A stretch of 60,504 nt of DNA, taken from contig JAQMWT010000229.1 in the NCBI GenBank assembly GCA_029834535.1, positions 1-60,504 of the forward strand, read 5' to 3'. The notes below the pieces were generated by a model. It saw only the letters and a list, made by a program, of their open reading frames with translations, was not told the DNA's origin and did not search any database. Shown piece after piece: positions 12,472 to 23,039 of the stretch (position 1 is the first letter of the stretch; each line of letters opens with the position of its first letter). The position numbers were made by a program, and so were the translations under genes. The DNA is from Chrysophaeum taylorii (taxonomy: Eukaryota; Sar; Pelagophyceae; Pelagomonadales; Pelagomonadaceae).

Positions 12472-13512
12472 ATGACGATGTGGATGATTGTGGGGGTATT
12501 GGTGTTGCCGAGGGCGTGGTCGTTCAGCAAGGCGTCGGGGGGTAACAAGCCGCGAAGGATCACTTCGGAGACCGTGAGCGCGACCGGACTTTCTCTGAAA
12601 ACGCAACTTAGGCTTGTCAAGGCGAGCCAGAAAAAGAAAGCGCCTGTGACAGGGAAGAATAAGAAGGGGCCGTCGGCGAAGAAGGTTGTGGAAGTGCGGA
12701 ATGCGACCGTCGAGGCTGAGGCAAGAGCAAGTCTGGCGCCGTTGTTGCTGATCGACGGGTACAACGTTATCTTTGGGACGGAGTTAAAGGATTCGGTCGA
12801 GACGAGGTCTCTCGAGGGCGCGCGCGACGACCTCGAGACTGCCGTCGCGAGCCTTGCGGCCACCACCGGCTGGACGGCAAGGCTCGTTTTCGACGGAGGG
12901 ATCGGCGGCGGTCGAGCAGCGCGCCAAGCTTCTGGCGTGGAAGTCGTGTTTACGGCCGTCGACGAAACTGCCGACGCCGTCATCGAGCGGCATGCATTCG
13001 AGCGCCAGGGATTGGGCGAGACCGTGGTCGCCTCGAACGACGGTCTTGTGAGGCTCATGTCCAGGGCGCACGGCGCCTCGGTCGTGTCGTGCGAGCAGCT
13101 CTTGATCGATTGCCGCGCCGCGGCTGCCGACGTCGCGCTACGTTTGCAGGCCGTGGATCTCGCGTCGAGACGAACGCGCGGACCCGCGACGCAAGTCGAG
13201 AGGATCATGAACGAGGTCGACGAACGCGGCGAGTGGGACTTGAACGTGGCCCTCGAGCGCAGAATTCTCGGCGACGATCATCTCCTCGAACGAGCGAAAA
13301 GAAGTAAGCGCCGCAAAGCTCTCGAGACCGCGCTCGAGAGCCTGCTCGCATCCATTTCCAAAACACCCGACGACCCAACGCTCCTGCGAAGCCTCCGGGA
13401 CCTCGAAACCTACGCGCTCCAGAATAGCTATTTTACGCAATCCCAACTTCGACATAAAAAACTCCTCCTCGGCCATCTCGACCTCTTAAAAGACGACGAT
13501 GATTGGCACTAA
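12472..13512 (+). CDS. YacP-like NYN-domain ribonuclease, probably plastid-targeted
   Basis: 346 residues, single exon. The N-terminus has a short hydrophobic leader (MTMWMIVGVLVLPRAWS) followed directly by Phe and a Ser/Lys-rich stretch, like the bipartite signal/transit peptides of red-lineage secondary plastids. The NYN domain begins near residue 90 with LLLIDGYNVIFG; a second Asp-containing block, ETVVASNDGLVRLM, lies near residue 185. YacP relatives are PIN-like nucleases of bacteria and plastids; in Bacillus the family member Rae1 cuts mRNA on the ribosome, so a role in plastid RNA processing is an inference. The C-terminal third is charged and helical (LERAKRSKRRKALETAL) with no recognised domain. 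ATG 12472 is the first of three near Met codons. Confidence 0.82.
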   Translation: MTMWMIVGVLVLPRAWSFSKASGGNKPRRITSETVSATGLSLKTQLRLVKASQKKKAPVTGKNKKGPSAKKVVEVRNATVEAEARASLAPLLLIDGYNVIFGTELKDSVETRSLEGARDDLETAVASLAATTGWTARLVFDGGIGGGRAARQASGVEVVFTAVDETADAVIERHAFERQGLGETVVASNDGLVRLMSRAHGASVVSCEQLLIDCRAAAADVALRLQAVDLASRRTRGPATQVERIMNEVDERGEWDLNVALERRILGDDHLLERAKRSKRRKALETALESLLASISKTPDDPTLLRSLRDLETYALQNSYFTQSQLRHKKLLLGHLDLLKDDDDWH

Positions 13513-14759
13513 GAGCTCCTCTGATAAACAAAAACCAACACTACGCTGGTGGTGGTGGTGCTGCTGGGATTTTCCTGCGACTATAGGATAGCCTCCTCCT
13601 CTTCTGGCTCGTGCGGGGGTCCTTGAAGTTCCTTTCTAAAGAGGGAGACGCCATTCACGTCGTATCCTGAAAAAAATAATACAATAATGGGGTGCCGCCG
13701 CGAAAAAAATGTCCCCGATATTGTTCTTCCTTCGCAAATCCGTGGGTTCCCGTGAGTGCGTGCGTCCTCCTCCGCCCTCCTCTCGCCCTTCCCCTAGGAT
13801 GAATGTACATCGGCCCTCGCGGCGCGCACTATTATTGGCTTTGAGACGCAGATGCACAACAAACCCTGCCCGTGGTGCTGCGGCCTGCACGGTAGATATC
13901 CCGTCTCGCCAGGGCGTGCGTCGTCGTCGTCGTCGTCGTCAGAGACGGGCACCCTGAGAGAGCTCAGGCGAAATCGCCGCAGCGCCGCGGGACGAGCGCC
14001 GACAGGAGCGCTCTGGGGCCGGCCAAACCGAGGGAGGAGGTCTTGCACAGGCAAAGGGCGACGTGGCTGAGGGCGGTAATGAAGGTGCAGCCAGCTCGAC
14101 CCAGGACAGCTGCGATGCCCCTCACCCCTCACCATTAGCGGCAGATGCGACGGCAGTTCAATGGTCTATAGGGTAGAATTTTTTATTAGTCTGTGAGAAA
14201 GGAATTAATAGGTACCAACCAGAGGGGTCTCGACTACACGCAAGAAGACCCCGCGCCTGCCGAGTTCTCCGAGTTTGTGTATGCCAGCTCGGTTGCCGGA
14301 CCTTTCCTATACATGGTGAGAGGGGGGTATCTGGCCGCCTCGCCTCCAAGCCGCGACCGGTAGGTAGCCTCCCTCGCGAGTTCGCTCGAACGATGTTTGC
14401 GCGCGCCCTAAATCACGGCCTGCCTATCTTAGCAGGGGCCCGAAAGTACTCACTGTGGGTACTTATTTCCTTTTCGGTCCATCGATTTCTTTCTCGAAAG
14501 CTGGTCGGTCATCACGACGCGAACTTGGATATCTTAATAATAAAATTTTCAGCAGCCATTTATTACAAGTATGTTCTTCTTCAACTGGTACCAATTTGGA
14601 GAGCCCCGAGCATCATCATTGCCACAGAAAAGGAATACAATCTCGCACACACTGTGTTTGTTCAACATAGTTGGTGAGTTTGTTGTCAGGACGGTCCAGA
14701 AAACCAGAAAGGTTTTGGAGGCAAAAAGTTCATCAGTTCGATTTCTTCCAACGAGAAAG
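13513..14759. other. Intergenic region between the NYN gene and the Pls-like gene
   Basis: No supported gene. It contains short CGT/CGA runs (near 13920) and GC-rich stretches whose open frames look like composition artefacts. The last few hundred bases should hold the promoter of the downstream synthetase. Confidence 0.5.
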
Positions 14760-17700
14760 ATGTCGTACGGGTCGTGCGGATCAACGACGGTTCCACCGGT
14801 TCGTACTCGCCTGTTTGCCTGTCTTTTCACACTCGTGTGTGTGTGTGTTTGTGTGCTTGTTTGTGTTTGTTTTCAGCGCATCTCAAAACTCTCAAACGTC
14901 CTAAAGGTCACGAATAATTATTCTGGATGGCGACAGCCGTTCAGCAACGAGTTAACGGCTGTGGCGCAAGCGAAGAAGACGGTGGCCTCGAAAGGGAGTG
15001 CGCTGTGCCAGAGCTGGATCGACGGGCGCGGGGCGGAGACGGAGCAGTTGAGCTTCGAGGATTTGTGGCAGCGAAGCCGCGTCGTCGGCGAGCATCTCGG
15101 GAAGTGGGGCGCCGAGAAAGGCGATCGGGTGCTGATCGTGACTGCGCCAGGCCTGGCTTTCTTCGGGGCGTTTTGGGGTTGCCTTCGGTCGGGCGCGATC
15201 GCCGTTCCATGTTACCCACCCGATCCGTCCAAGCTTCAGCGCGCGGTCGACAAGCTCGCGCTCGTGCAAAAGGAGTGCCGCGCGAGGCTCGCGATCGAGG
15301 ACGACACCGTGCACCTCCTCCGCACCACCAAGGGTCTGCTAGTGTCCTGGCCGCGCGACCTCGCCTGGCGCAACTGCGAGCCGCTCTCGAAAGAAAGATC
15401 ATCTTCGTCGCGGTGGTGGTTCGAGGGAAGCGGCGAGGCAAAAAAAACCGGCGACGTCGAGAACCCCAGCGACGAACCAGTGCCAGAGTCGTTGGCGTTT
15501 CTCCAGTTCACGAGTGGCAGCACTGGTGATCCAAAAGGAGTGTGCGTGAGCCATGGAAATCTCTGGGCAAACGTCAACGTGGTGAACTGGCCGTCGGAAG
15601 CGGAAATGCTCGCGAGGCGCGGCGAGGGCACCGATTACCACTTTGTCAGCTGGGTCCCGCAGTTTCACGACATGGGCCTTGTGTGGGCCCACGTCGTGCC
15701 ATTCACAACCGGTCGACCCGTGGCCTACATGTCCCCGCTTACTTTTCTCAAGAACCCGATGCTGTGGCTCGAGGCCGCGTCGCTGCGCAAAACAAAAGTC
15801 GTATTTGGCCCAGATTTCGCGTACGCGCTCGCAGCCCGGCGGTTTTTGGCGATCCAAGGAGCGAAGAAGCGACAAAAAAGTCTCGACCTTGGCGCCGTGG
15901 CCGCGTGCATGACTGGCGGTGAACGAGTGCGCGTCTCTACGGCCGACGCGTTTCGCGACGCGTTCGCGACGGCTGGCTTCGACGGCGGATTCCTTTCAGT
16001 CTACGGCATGGCCGAGAATGTCCTGACCGTCACCGCAAGCATGTCCCCGTCCAACGAGCTTCGAGTCACGACGAATCACTCGACAATCGCGCCCCACGTC
16101 TCGTGCGGAGTGCGTTCCGAATTCGTCAACGTCGTCAAGGTCGTCGACCCCGAGACGAGAACGGAGCTGCCAGCGGGATCCCGAGGCGAAATTTGGACCG
16201 CAGGTCCGTGCGTCGGCCAAGGCTATTGGGGCAAGCCCGAGCTCTCGGAGACCGTTTTTCGCGCGAAACTTGCCGGTGATTCGTCGTCGTTTTTGTCGAG
16301 CGAGGCCACCACCTATCTCCGGACCGGGGACTCGGGCTTCTTTGACGACGACGGACACCTCTATGTCTGTGGCAGAATCAAGGCCTGCATAATTCTGGGG
16401 GGCGAGTGCCGGCGTCTGAAAAATATTTTTCAGACGACGACGCTTAACCGAACAGAAAAACTGAGTTCTGGCGTAACTCGTAGGCGAGAACTATTGGGCG
16501 GAAGACGTCGAGCTCGCCGCGCAGGAAGCATCGCCAGAAGTGAGACCTGGGTGCGTCGCCGCATTTGGCGACGACTCGGACGACGAGGAGATTTTGGTCG
16601 TCGTCTTCGAAATTCGCACGACGGCCGAATCTCGTGCGCTCGACGTCGCCGCACAGATTGCCGCGAGCGTCGCGAGGCACGTCGGCGTGGCGCCGCGTCG
16701 GGTAGTAGCCGTTCGGGAGAGGACCATCCCCAAGACCACCAGTGAGCCTTTTCGCCGCGTCTTGGCCGTCACCATGTGTGCTGCTGCTGCTGCGACGTAG
16801 GCGGCAAGATTCGAAGGTCGGCGGCGAGAGAAGCTCTCGCCGAAAAATCTTTGAGCGTCGTCGCCGACGCGACGACGACCGACGCCCGAGTCCTCCTCGG
16901 GCGGGATCCAATCGACGCCGATCAGTTTCTCGAGTCGTGGGCTACGACCATTGCCGACCGGGTGCGAGCCGAGGTGCCCACGGATGCCAAGCTCGCCGAG
17001 GTTGTAGCTGCCGGCGAGCAGCGGCTCGTCGCCGAGCGCATCAACCTGCCGAATACTCTCGTCGCGCTCGACGTGGTGGAGCTCTGTGTTGGCGACGAGT
17101 CGAATGTCGCTGGTGTCGCTCGCAAGCTCCAGTACGAATATGTCCTCGGTGTTGTGCTGGCAGCATCTTCTTGGGTGCTTGGCGTTGATGACCTCATCGC
17201 GTCATCTCGTCTCGTCGTCGAGACGGGAATTACGTCCGCGACGGCAGCCAGCGTATGTAGTATTATTTCGGACGCTCTCGACACGGACATCGAGCTGAGC
17301 CTCCTCTTGCGCGACGACCTCACGACTGCTGACGTCGCCGAATCTATTTTTGTAGAAATCATCGAAAACGGATCAACAACAACAACGACGACGACGACCG
17401 AAGAGGACAAGCGAGAGGACGAAGACTCCGCGACCGCGGCTACGGCGCTGGCCCTCCTCGCGGAGAACACGAGGGCGTCACCCAAGCCGCCGCGCTGGAT
17501 TTTTGATTTGGCGCAGGGCCTCGGAATGCTGGGTCTCGTCATTCTATGCTCGGCGGCTCTCATCCCGGCTTATTACTACGCGCTGAGCGTACAGTGGCAT
17601 CGAGGCGAGAGTATCCACGGGAAGCACGTTTTACTCCAACGGGGATACAAGCCGTGGTTAAAATTTCGGTGGAACAAGCTTGCCATTTCGTGGGCCAAAC

Positions 17701-19939
17701 TTCTCGTGCGTGGTCACTCCGTCTTCTCGTACGGGTGGGCCGTCCCGTGGGTGGTGCTGATCTTCCTGTTGTCGCTCACGACGATCACCGTTTGCTTCAA
17801 ATGGGTCGTAATCGGGCGATATCGCGCCTCGGTCATTGATGTCGGATCGATCGCGTACATGCGCTGGTGGCTGGTTGATCGTCTTTTGGACATCTGGTAC
17901 ATGTTTGCTGGTCGGCTGATCCAGGACACCGCGCTCGCGAACGTCGCGTATAACCTGATGGGCGCCAATATTGCACTCTCCGCCAGTATCGACGCCCGCC
18001 TTGCCGAAGCCGATCTAGTTTCAATTGGGGAAAGGGTGAATGTCAAAGGCTTCGTATACGCGCGCATGTTTGAGACGGTGTCCAGGCTCCGCTTCGCGCC
18101 CGTCGTACTCGAGCGAGGTGCCCGCGTCGAATCTGGAGCCGTCGTCATGCCCGGCACTGTGCTATGCGTGAATGCGGTACTTAAGCCACATAAGGTGGCG
18201 AACTTCGGCGCGAGCATCGCGGCGCCCCGAGAGGCCGCTGCCCTCCTTCAAAATAATAAAAAATCGACGATACCCGACGATTCCGACGCCGGCGGGGAGG
18301 ACTCTTGGGTCGCGTTGGAGTGTATGAAACTTGGCTTGCTCCTCTGCTACTTTTTTGCGTCGTTCCTTGGCGTCAGCGCTACAAGCGCCGTCATACTTGA
18401 CTTTGTCAACTTCGACACGTGGCGCTGGCGCTATCGACCGCTCGCGTACTGGGTGAGAGCTGCTCCAGATCAGCCCCGGAAGCTGCCCGATTACGCCACA
18501 GTTTCCTCAGGTTTTGTGCTATTGGAACTTTGTGTGCTTGAGCACCGTATTTTGCGTCATGCTCAAGTGGCTTCTGTTGGGCCGCGTCACGCCAGGACCC
18601 ATCGGACGAACGTACTGGCGCCGGGCGCGCGTCTTCCTCGTCGATTACGCGTTTACCAGAATCGTTTGCGATTTTGGGTCGCCGGTGTTGGACAACGGAA
18701 AACTAGGTAACGTCTTGTGGGCCGCCCTCGGCGCCAAGATTAGTGGTGGCGCGACCATCATCGACCTTCCTTCGATCTCCGCCTCGCAGGCTGATCTCGT
18801 CGAGATTGGCTCGGCCTTTTTGAGCGTGTGTAAAATCGAATGCGAGTCTTCCGCGGGAACGTACGATCGCGTAATCATCGGGGACGGCACCAGCGTTGGT
18901 GTCCAAGCGCGCGTCGAGGCGGGTTCGGTTATGAAACCCCACGCCATCCTGGGGAATCAGACAATCCTGCCCAGCGGCAAGGTCCTCGAGCAACGCACAA
19001 CACTCTTCGGATCCTCAAAGCCTTCCGAGTTCAAACAACGCGAGAATCAGCAGCAGAGTCAGTCGTTTCGCTTGGGGCCGTGGATGACCTTGTACGTCTT
19101 GTCGACACGACTCGTACTCCTTGGCGTCCTTTTTTTTGTTTGTCTGATGCCAGCGTTCGAGATCGCCGTCCTCTTATTTTACGAAAGGTATGGCCTTTAC
19201 AAATGCTCGCTTTGGACGCTCCATTGGCAGGACTTCCTATTACAAGAGCCAATGGTATCGCACGGGCGTGAAGAACGACAAGGTTTGGGCGCCCCCAATA
19301 CCTCGCTATGTCGCACTCCTCGGGGTGGGTCCGTTGGTACTCCTCTCGCTCGCCTGCATGACACTCGTGCTTCGCGCTTGGGTGTACTTCGCCCTTGACG
19401 ACTTCAATCAAGTGCGCCGCCAAGGAAACGTTACTGATGCATTCCTGGCGAACTACCGCCAGTATCTCGTGATCCAATACAGCTTAAACACCGGATGGGT
19501 TGCTACGTTTGTTCGCGGCAGCCGCTTCGCGCTGTGGTTGCACCGCTTCTACGGCGCTCGAGTTCACGCCGACGCGCTCATCAATTCGAGTTACGTCTTG
19601 GATTCGCCTTTAGTCGATATTGGGCCGGACTGCGTCGTCGACAACGCCAACATAACCGGGTGCGTGCTAATCCCCGCACGAAATTAGCCACGTTTCTGCA
19701 GGCACTTCTTCGACAGCCGCACCCTGAACTTCGGTGGTGTGCGTCTGGAGTCGGGTGCTGTGCTCCAGCCAGCGGCCTGGGCATGGGCCGGCGATGTCAT
19801 TCCGGCAAACGCTACGCTCCTCCCGCGAGCCCAGCTAAACAACGTCACGCCGCTCGCGGCGTCACGTCAACGATCTCCGACGTCCCGCCTGTGGTTGCGC
19901 GGATGCCCTGCCCACGCAATTCGCACTTCTTTGAAATAA
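14760..19939 (+). CDS. Pls-like synthetase: fatty acyl-AMP ligase, carrier protein, membrane and beta-helix modules
   Basis: A large multi-exon gene. Introns delimited by frame and splice sites: 16402-16483 (GC-AG), 16742-16800, 18453-18510, 19188-19230, 19660-19701; 14799-14876 (GT-rich, 78 bp, in frame) is probably a further one. The first module is an adenylate-forming enzyme: P-loop FTSGSTGDPKG (15505), FHDMGLVW, the FAAL-type GPDFAYALAARR, YGMAENV, YLRTGDSGFF, and the catalytic Lys in KTTSGKIRR across intron 2. A carrier-protein-like stretch follows; GITSATAAS (17227) could carry phosphopantetheine. Next come three repeats of membrane helices plus hexapeptide beta-helix (about 17490-18240, 18310-19010, 19070-19850). 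The order matches bacterial Pls/PosA enzymes, which activate a substrate, load it on a carrier and condense it at the membrane. Here the activating domain looks fatty-acid type. Product unknown. Start at ATG 14760 is tentative. Confidence 0.82.
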
Positions 19940-20825
19940 CCTCACCCCGCTTCCGGCGCGCGATTGTTTGAACCCGCCAGATCAGCATATTTTCAAGTGC
20001 CATCACCAACGCGCAGTGACCTCACACTCTCTTTTTATTGCATAGTTTTACCCAAAACAGCCGCGACTCTCTGAGCCGAACTACGGCCGGGCTGCACCGT
20101 CATTAACTAAGGCGCTGGATTGACGACGAATCGACCCTTGCACGCGCGATTTCTGGCTAGTCTTTGAGCCCGCTTGCCGAATAACACTTAAATTCCTCCT
20201 GTTTGGGCCACAGGGCTGGTGGAAGCATGTTGCTGGAAATGGAATATGGTTAGATATTTTCGGTCAAGGAAGATGGAACATCCCGGGCTATGATTGCGGC
20301 TACGACACGGGTGGAGGGAAGTCGGTCGGAAGAAAACGGCGGCGAGAAAAGAACTGCGCCCTCGCGCTGATGGTGCCATGCGTTGGGTGCCAAGGAGATA
20401 ATGATCCCACGGTTGAGACGAAGGCGTGGTGTTGTGGTTCGTATGAGTGACACTTCTATGGTCGCAACCAGCCCGCCAAAGGTGGGCTTCGAAAGTTGAC
20501 CGCCGGCGATTTAAAGCACACACACGAAGACTTTCGAGACTTTGGCTTCGCGTGCCACACTGGGTGCAGCGCGTGTGATACATGAGGCATCGTATGTCGG
20601 AAGCGACGCTAGCGGCGGAATTTTAGCGCGATATCCGAACTACGCAGGTGGCCTTCGACATCTTCTGTAATCTGCTCGACGATATTCCGGAAAGTTTCCT
20701 ATTCTTGGGATTCATCCTCAACGGCGCCTCTGACAGCAGCCGTCTTCTTCGTTTTCTGCTAGTCGACCAGGGGCCTCCTCCAACATAGCTTTTTTTAACT
20801 CGAGGCGGATATGGATACATTCGGG

Positions 20826-21070
<245 letters not shown>

Positions 21071-21721
21071 GAGATGTTGTTCGACACATATTCGAGCGGA
21101 GCTTTCTGACCTATTAACGACGAACGTCTACAGGGTGGCGATGATGTCAAACGCGCGAGATTCATGAAACGTCGCCGAGCCCCAGGGGTCAAACCCATTT
21201 CTCGCACTCGCGCACCACCGGATTGGAGTGTATTGGGTTCGCAGGCAAATACTTATTTTTAGAACTGAGGGGGTGGGTGAGCGGGGACCAATCGAGTCGC
21301 GGTGTACACGACGGGAGTGGGTTCGCATGGGGCCGCCATGCTGCAAGCTAGCGCAAGTGGTTATGGATACCCCCCCCCGGATAGAGGGCGGGGAGTTACA
21401 GAGAGTCAGGGTATGGGCTGCTCATGCACCCAGTTTCGAGCGTTGTTGCCATGAAACTACGGAGGTGCAGGTCTCGCTGCCCCAGGTGCAGTTGTTTTGG
21501 TGTGCCCACTCGAGGATTTCGAGTAAACCAACCTGCGGCGCGACTCGGTATGTTTCGTCGTTTTACGGACTGCCTTTTTCGCGTGGCCATTTGAGGTGCT
21601 CGAAATGGCGGCTCTCAAACCGCGGTCAAAAATTTTCGCGAACACAGGTGAGGACGTGACCTCGAGGTGGTTGCCCACGGCTACGTCTGGGTTGGGCGCA
21701 TGAATCCATCAAGCTGACGAG

Positions 21722-22152
21722 GGCTCGGGCGGGCCTCGGGCTCGGGCCTCGGGCTCGGGCCTCGGGCTCGGGCCTCGGGCTCGGGCCTCGGGCTCGGGCC
21801 TCGGGCTCGGGCCTCGGGCTCGGGCCTCGGGCTCGGGCCTCGGGCTCGGGCCTCGGGCCTCGGGCTCGGGCCTCGGGCTCGGGCCTCGGGCTCGGGCCTC
21901 GGGCTCGGGCCTCGGGCTCGGGCCTCGGGCTCGGGCCTCGGGCTCGGGCCTCGGGCTCGGGCCTCGGGCTCGGGCCTCGGGCTCGGGCCTCGGGCTCGGG
22001 CCTCGGGCTCGGGCCTCGGGCTCGGGCCTCGGGCTCGGGCCTCGGGCTCGGGCCTCGGGCTCGGGCCTCGGGCTCGGGGCTCGGGCTCGGGCCTCGGGCC
22101 TCGGGCCTCGGGCCTCGGGCCTCGGGCCTCGGGCCTCGGGCCTCGGGCCTCG
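21722..22152. repeat. 13-bp GC-rich minisatellite with a 7-bp repeat end
   Basis: About thirty copies of the 13-bp unit GGGCCTCGGGCTC, built from a 7-mer (GGGCCTC) and a 6-mer (GGGCTC). From about 22090 the array changes to pure 7-mer copies. There are no stops in it, so minus-strand frames stay open and give Pro/Glu/Ala/Arg repeats with a 13-residue period. I do not treat these as genes. Confidence 0.97.
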
Positions 22153-22497
22153 CGCCGGCGGACCCAAGCAGCGCACGCTCCATCCCGGAAATGACCGTAT
22201 TGCCGTCGATGACGCCGAGGTTGACAATGTCTCGGCGCTCTCCCCCGTCCTCTAAAGGTAAGGAGGCCCTCGGCAGCACGCGTGGAGTGTCCAAGGCTGT
22301 CGACGAGTTGTCGAGATTTCAGCGGTTGTGACGTGCAGAGATTAGAGCCCCGTCGGAGACGCCGTCAGGAAAGAAGTGGTGGAGCCGCGTTTCGTCGTTT
22401 GCGTCGACAACAAAACCTTCGCGGTTCTCGTGGTTGAAGTCAACTGAATTCGGAAACAAAAGAAATCAGGGTTTGCGCCACACCGCTCTCGGTAGGG

Positions 22498-22899
22498 ATG
22501 CGGCGCCTCCTACGATGGTTGTTGATAGGCGGGGCCGTCGCGCTGCGGATGCAGAGAGGTGGCGAGGAGCTCGACGAGGAAGATCTCGCCGAGCTCGATA
22601 GTTTTGACGACGAGTACGGAGAGGAGCTGATGGACGAGGAGTACGGCTATGACTCGTTCTTCGACGACGAGGACCTCGCCGAACTGCTCGGCGAGGACGT
22701 CGACGAGGAAATGCTCGAGGCCCTGTTCAACGGCGAGGGTGGCCTCGCGGCGCTGCTCGAATCTCTTGGCATCGACGTCGCCGCGCTCGATGAGGAGGAC
22801 GCGTTCGAGAGCGGGTTCGACGACGAGGGTGGCGGCGTCAAGCTCGTGCAGGGCGACGAGGAGCCCGAAGAACGCGAGTTCGCCGACGCCGAGCTCTAG
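22498..22899 (+). CDS. Small acidic protein with N-terminal signal-like segment
   Basis: 133 residues from ATG 22498 to TAG. The first 18 residues (MRRLLRWLLIGGAVALRM) form a basic-hydrophobic signal peptide or anchor. The rest is very rich in Asp, Glu and Leu, with loosely repeated acidic-leucine blocks (EEDLAELDS, DEDLAELLG, DEEMLEALF). No known domain is visible. Such a mature protein could bind calcium or other cations in the secretory pathway, but that is inference. Strong codon bias and a clean single exon favour a real gene. Confidence 0.6.
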   Translation: MRRLLRWLLIGGAVALRMQRGGEELDEEDLAELDSFDDEYGEELMDEEYGYDSFFDDEDLAELLGEDVDEEMLEALFNGEGGLAALLESLGIDVAALDEEDAFESGFDDEGGGVKLVQGDEEPEEREFADAEL

Positions 22900-23039
22900 C
22901 TGCTGCGGCTGTAATACGTCGTGTCGGCTCTTCTCCGAATTGTGCGAATGAACCAATTACTGGGTATATAAATAAACGGAGGTGGTTTCTTCAATCTCAT
23001 GCTTTTTTGCCCGACGGACGCTAGCGGTCCTTCAAGTGC

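Noticed and set aside
21626..22294. Open frames of 170-220 residues over the 13-bp minisatellite
   Set aside because: The repeat simply lacks stop codons in these frames; flanks show no coding signal.
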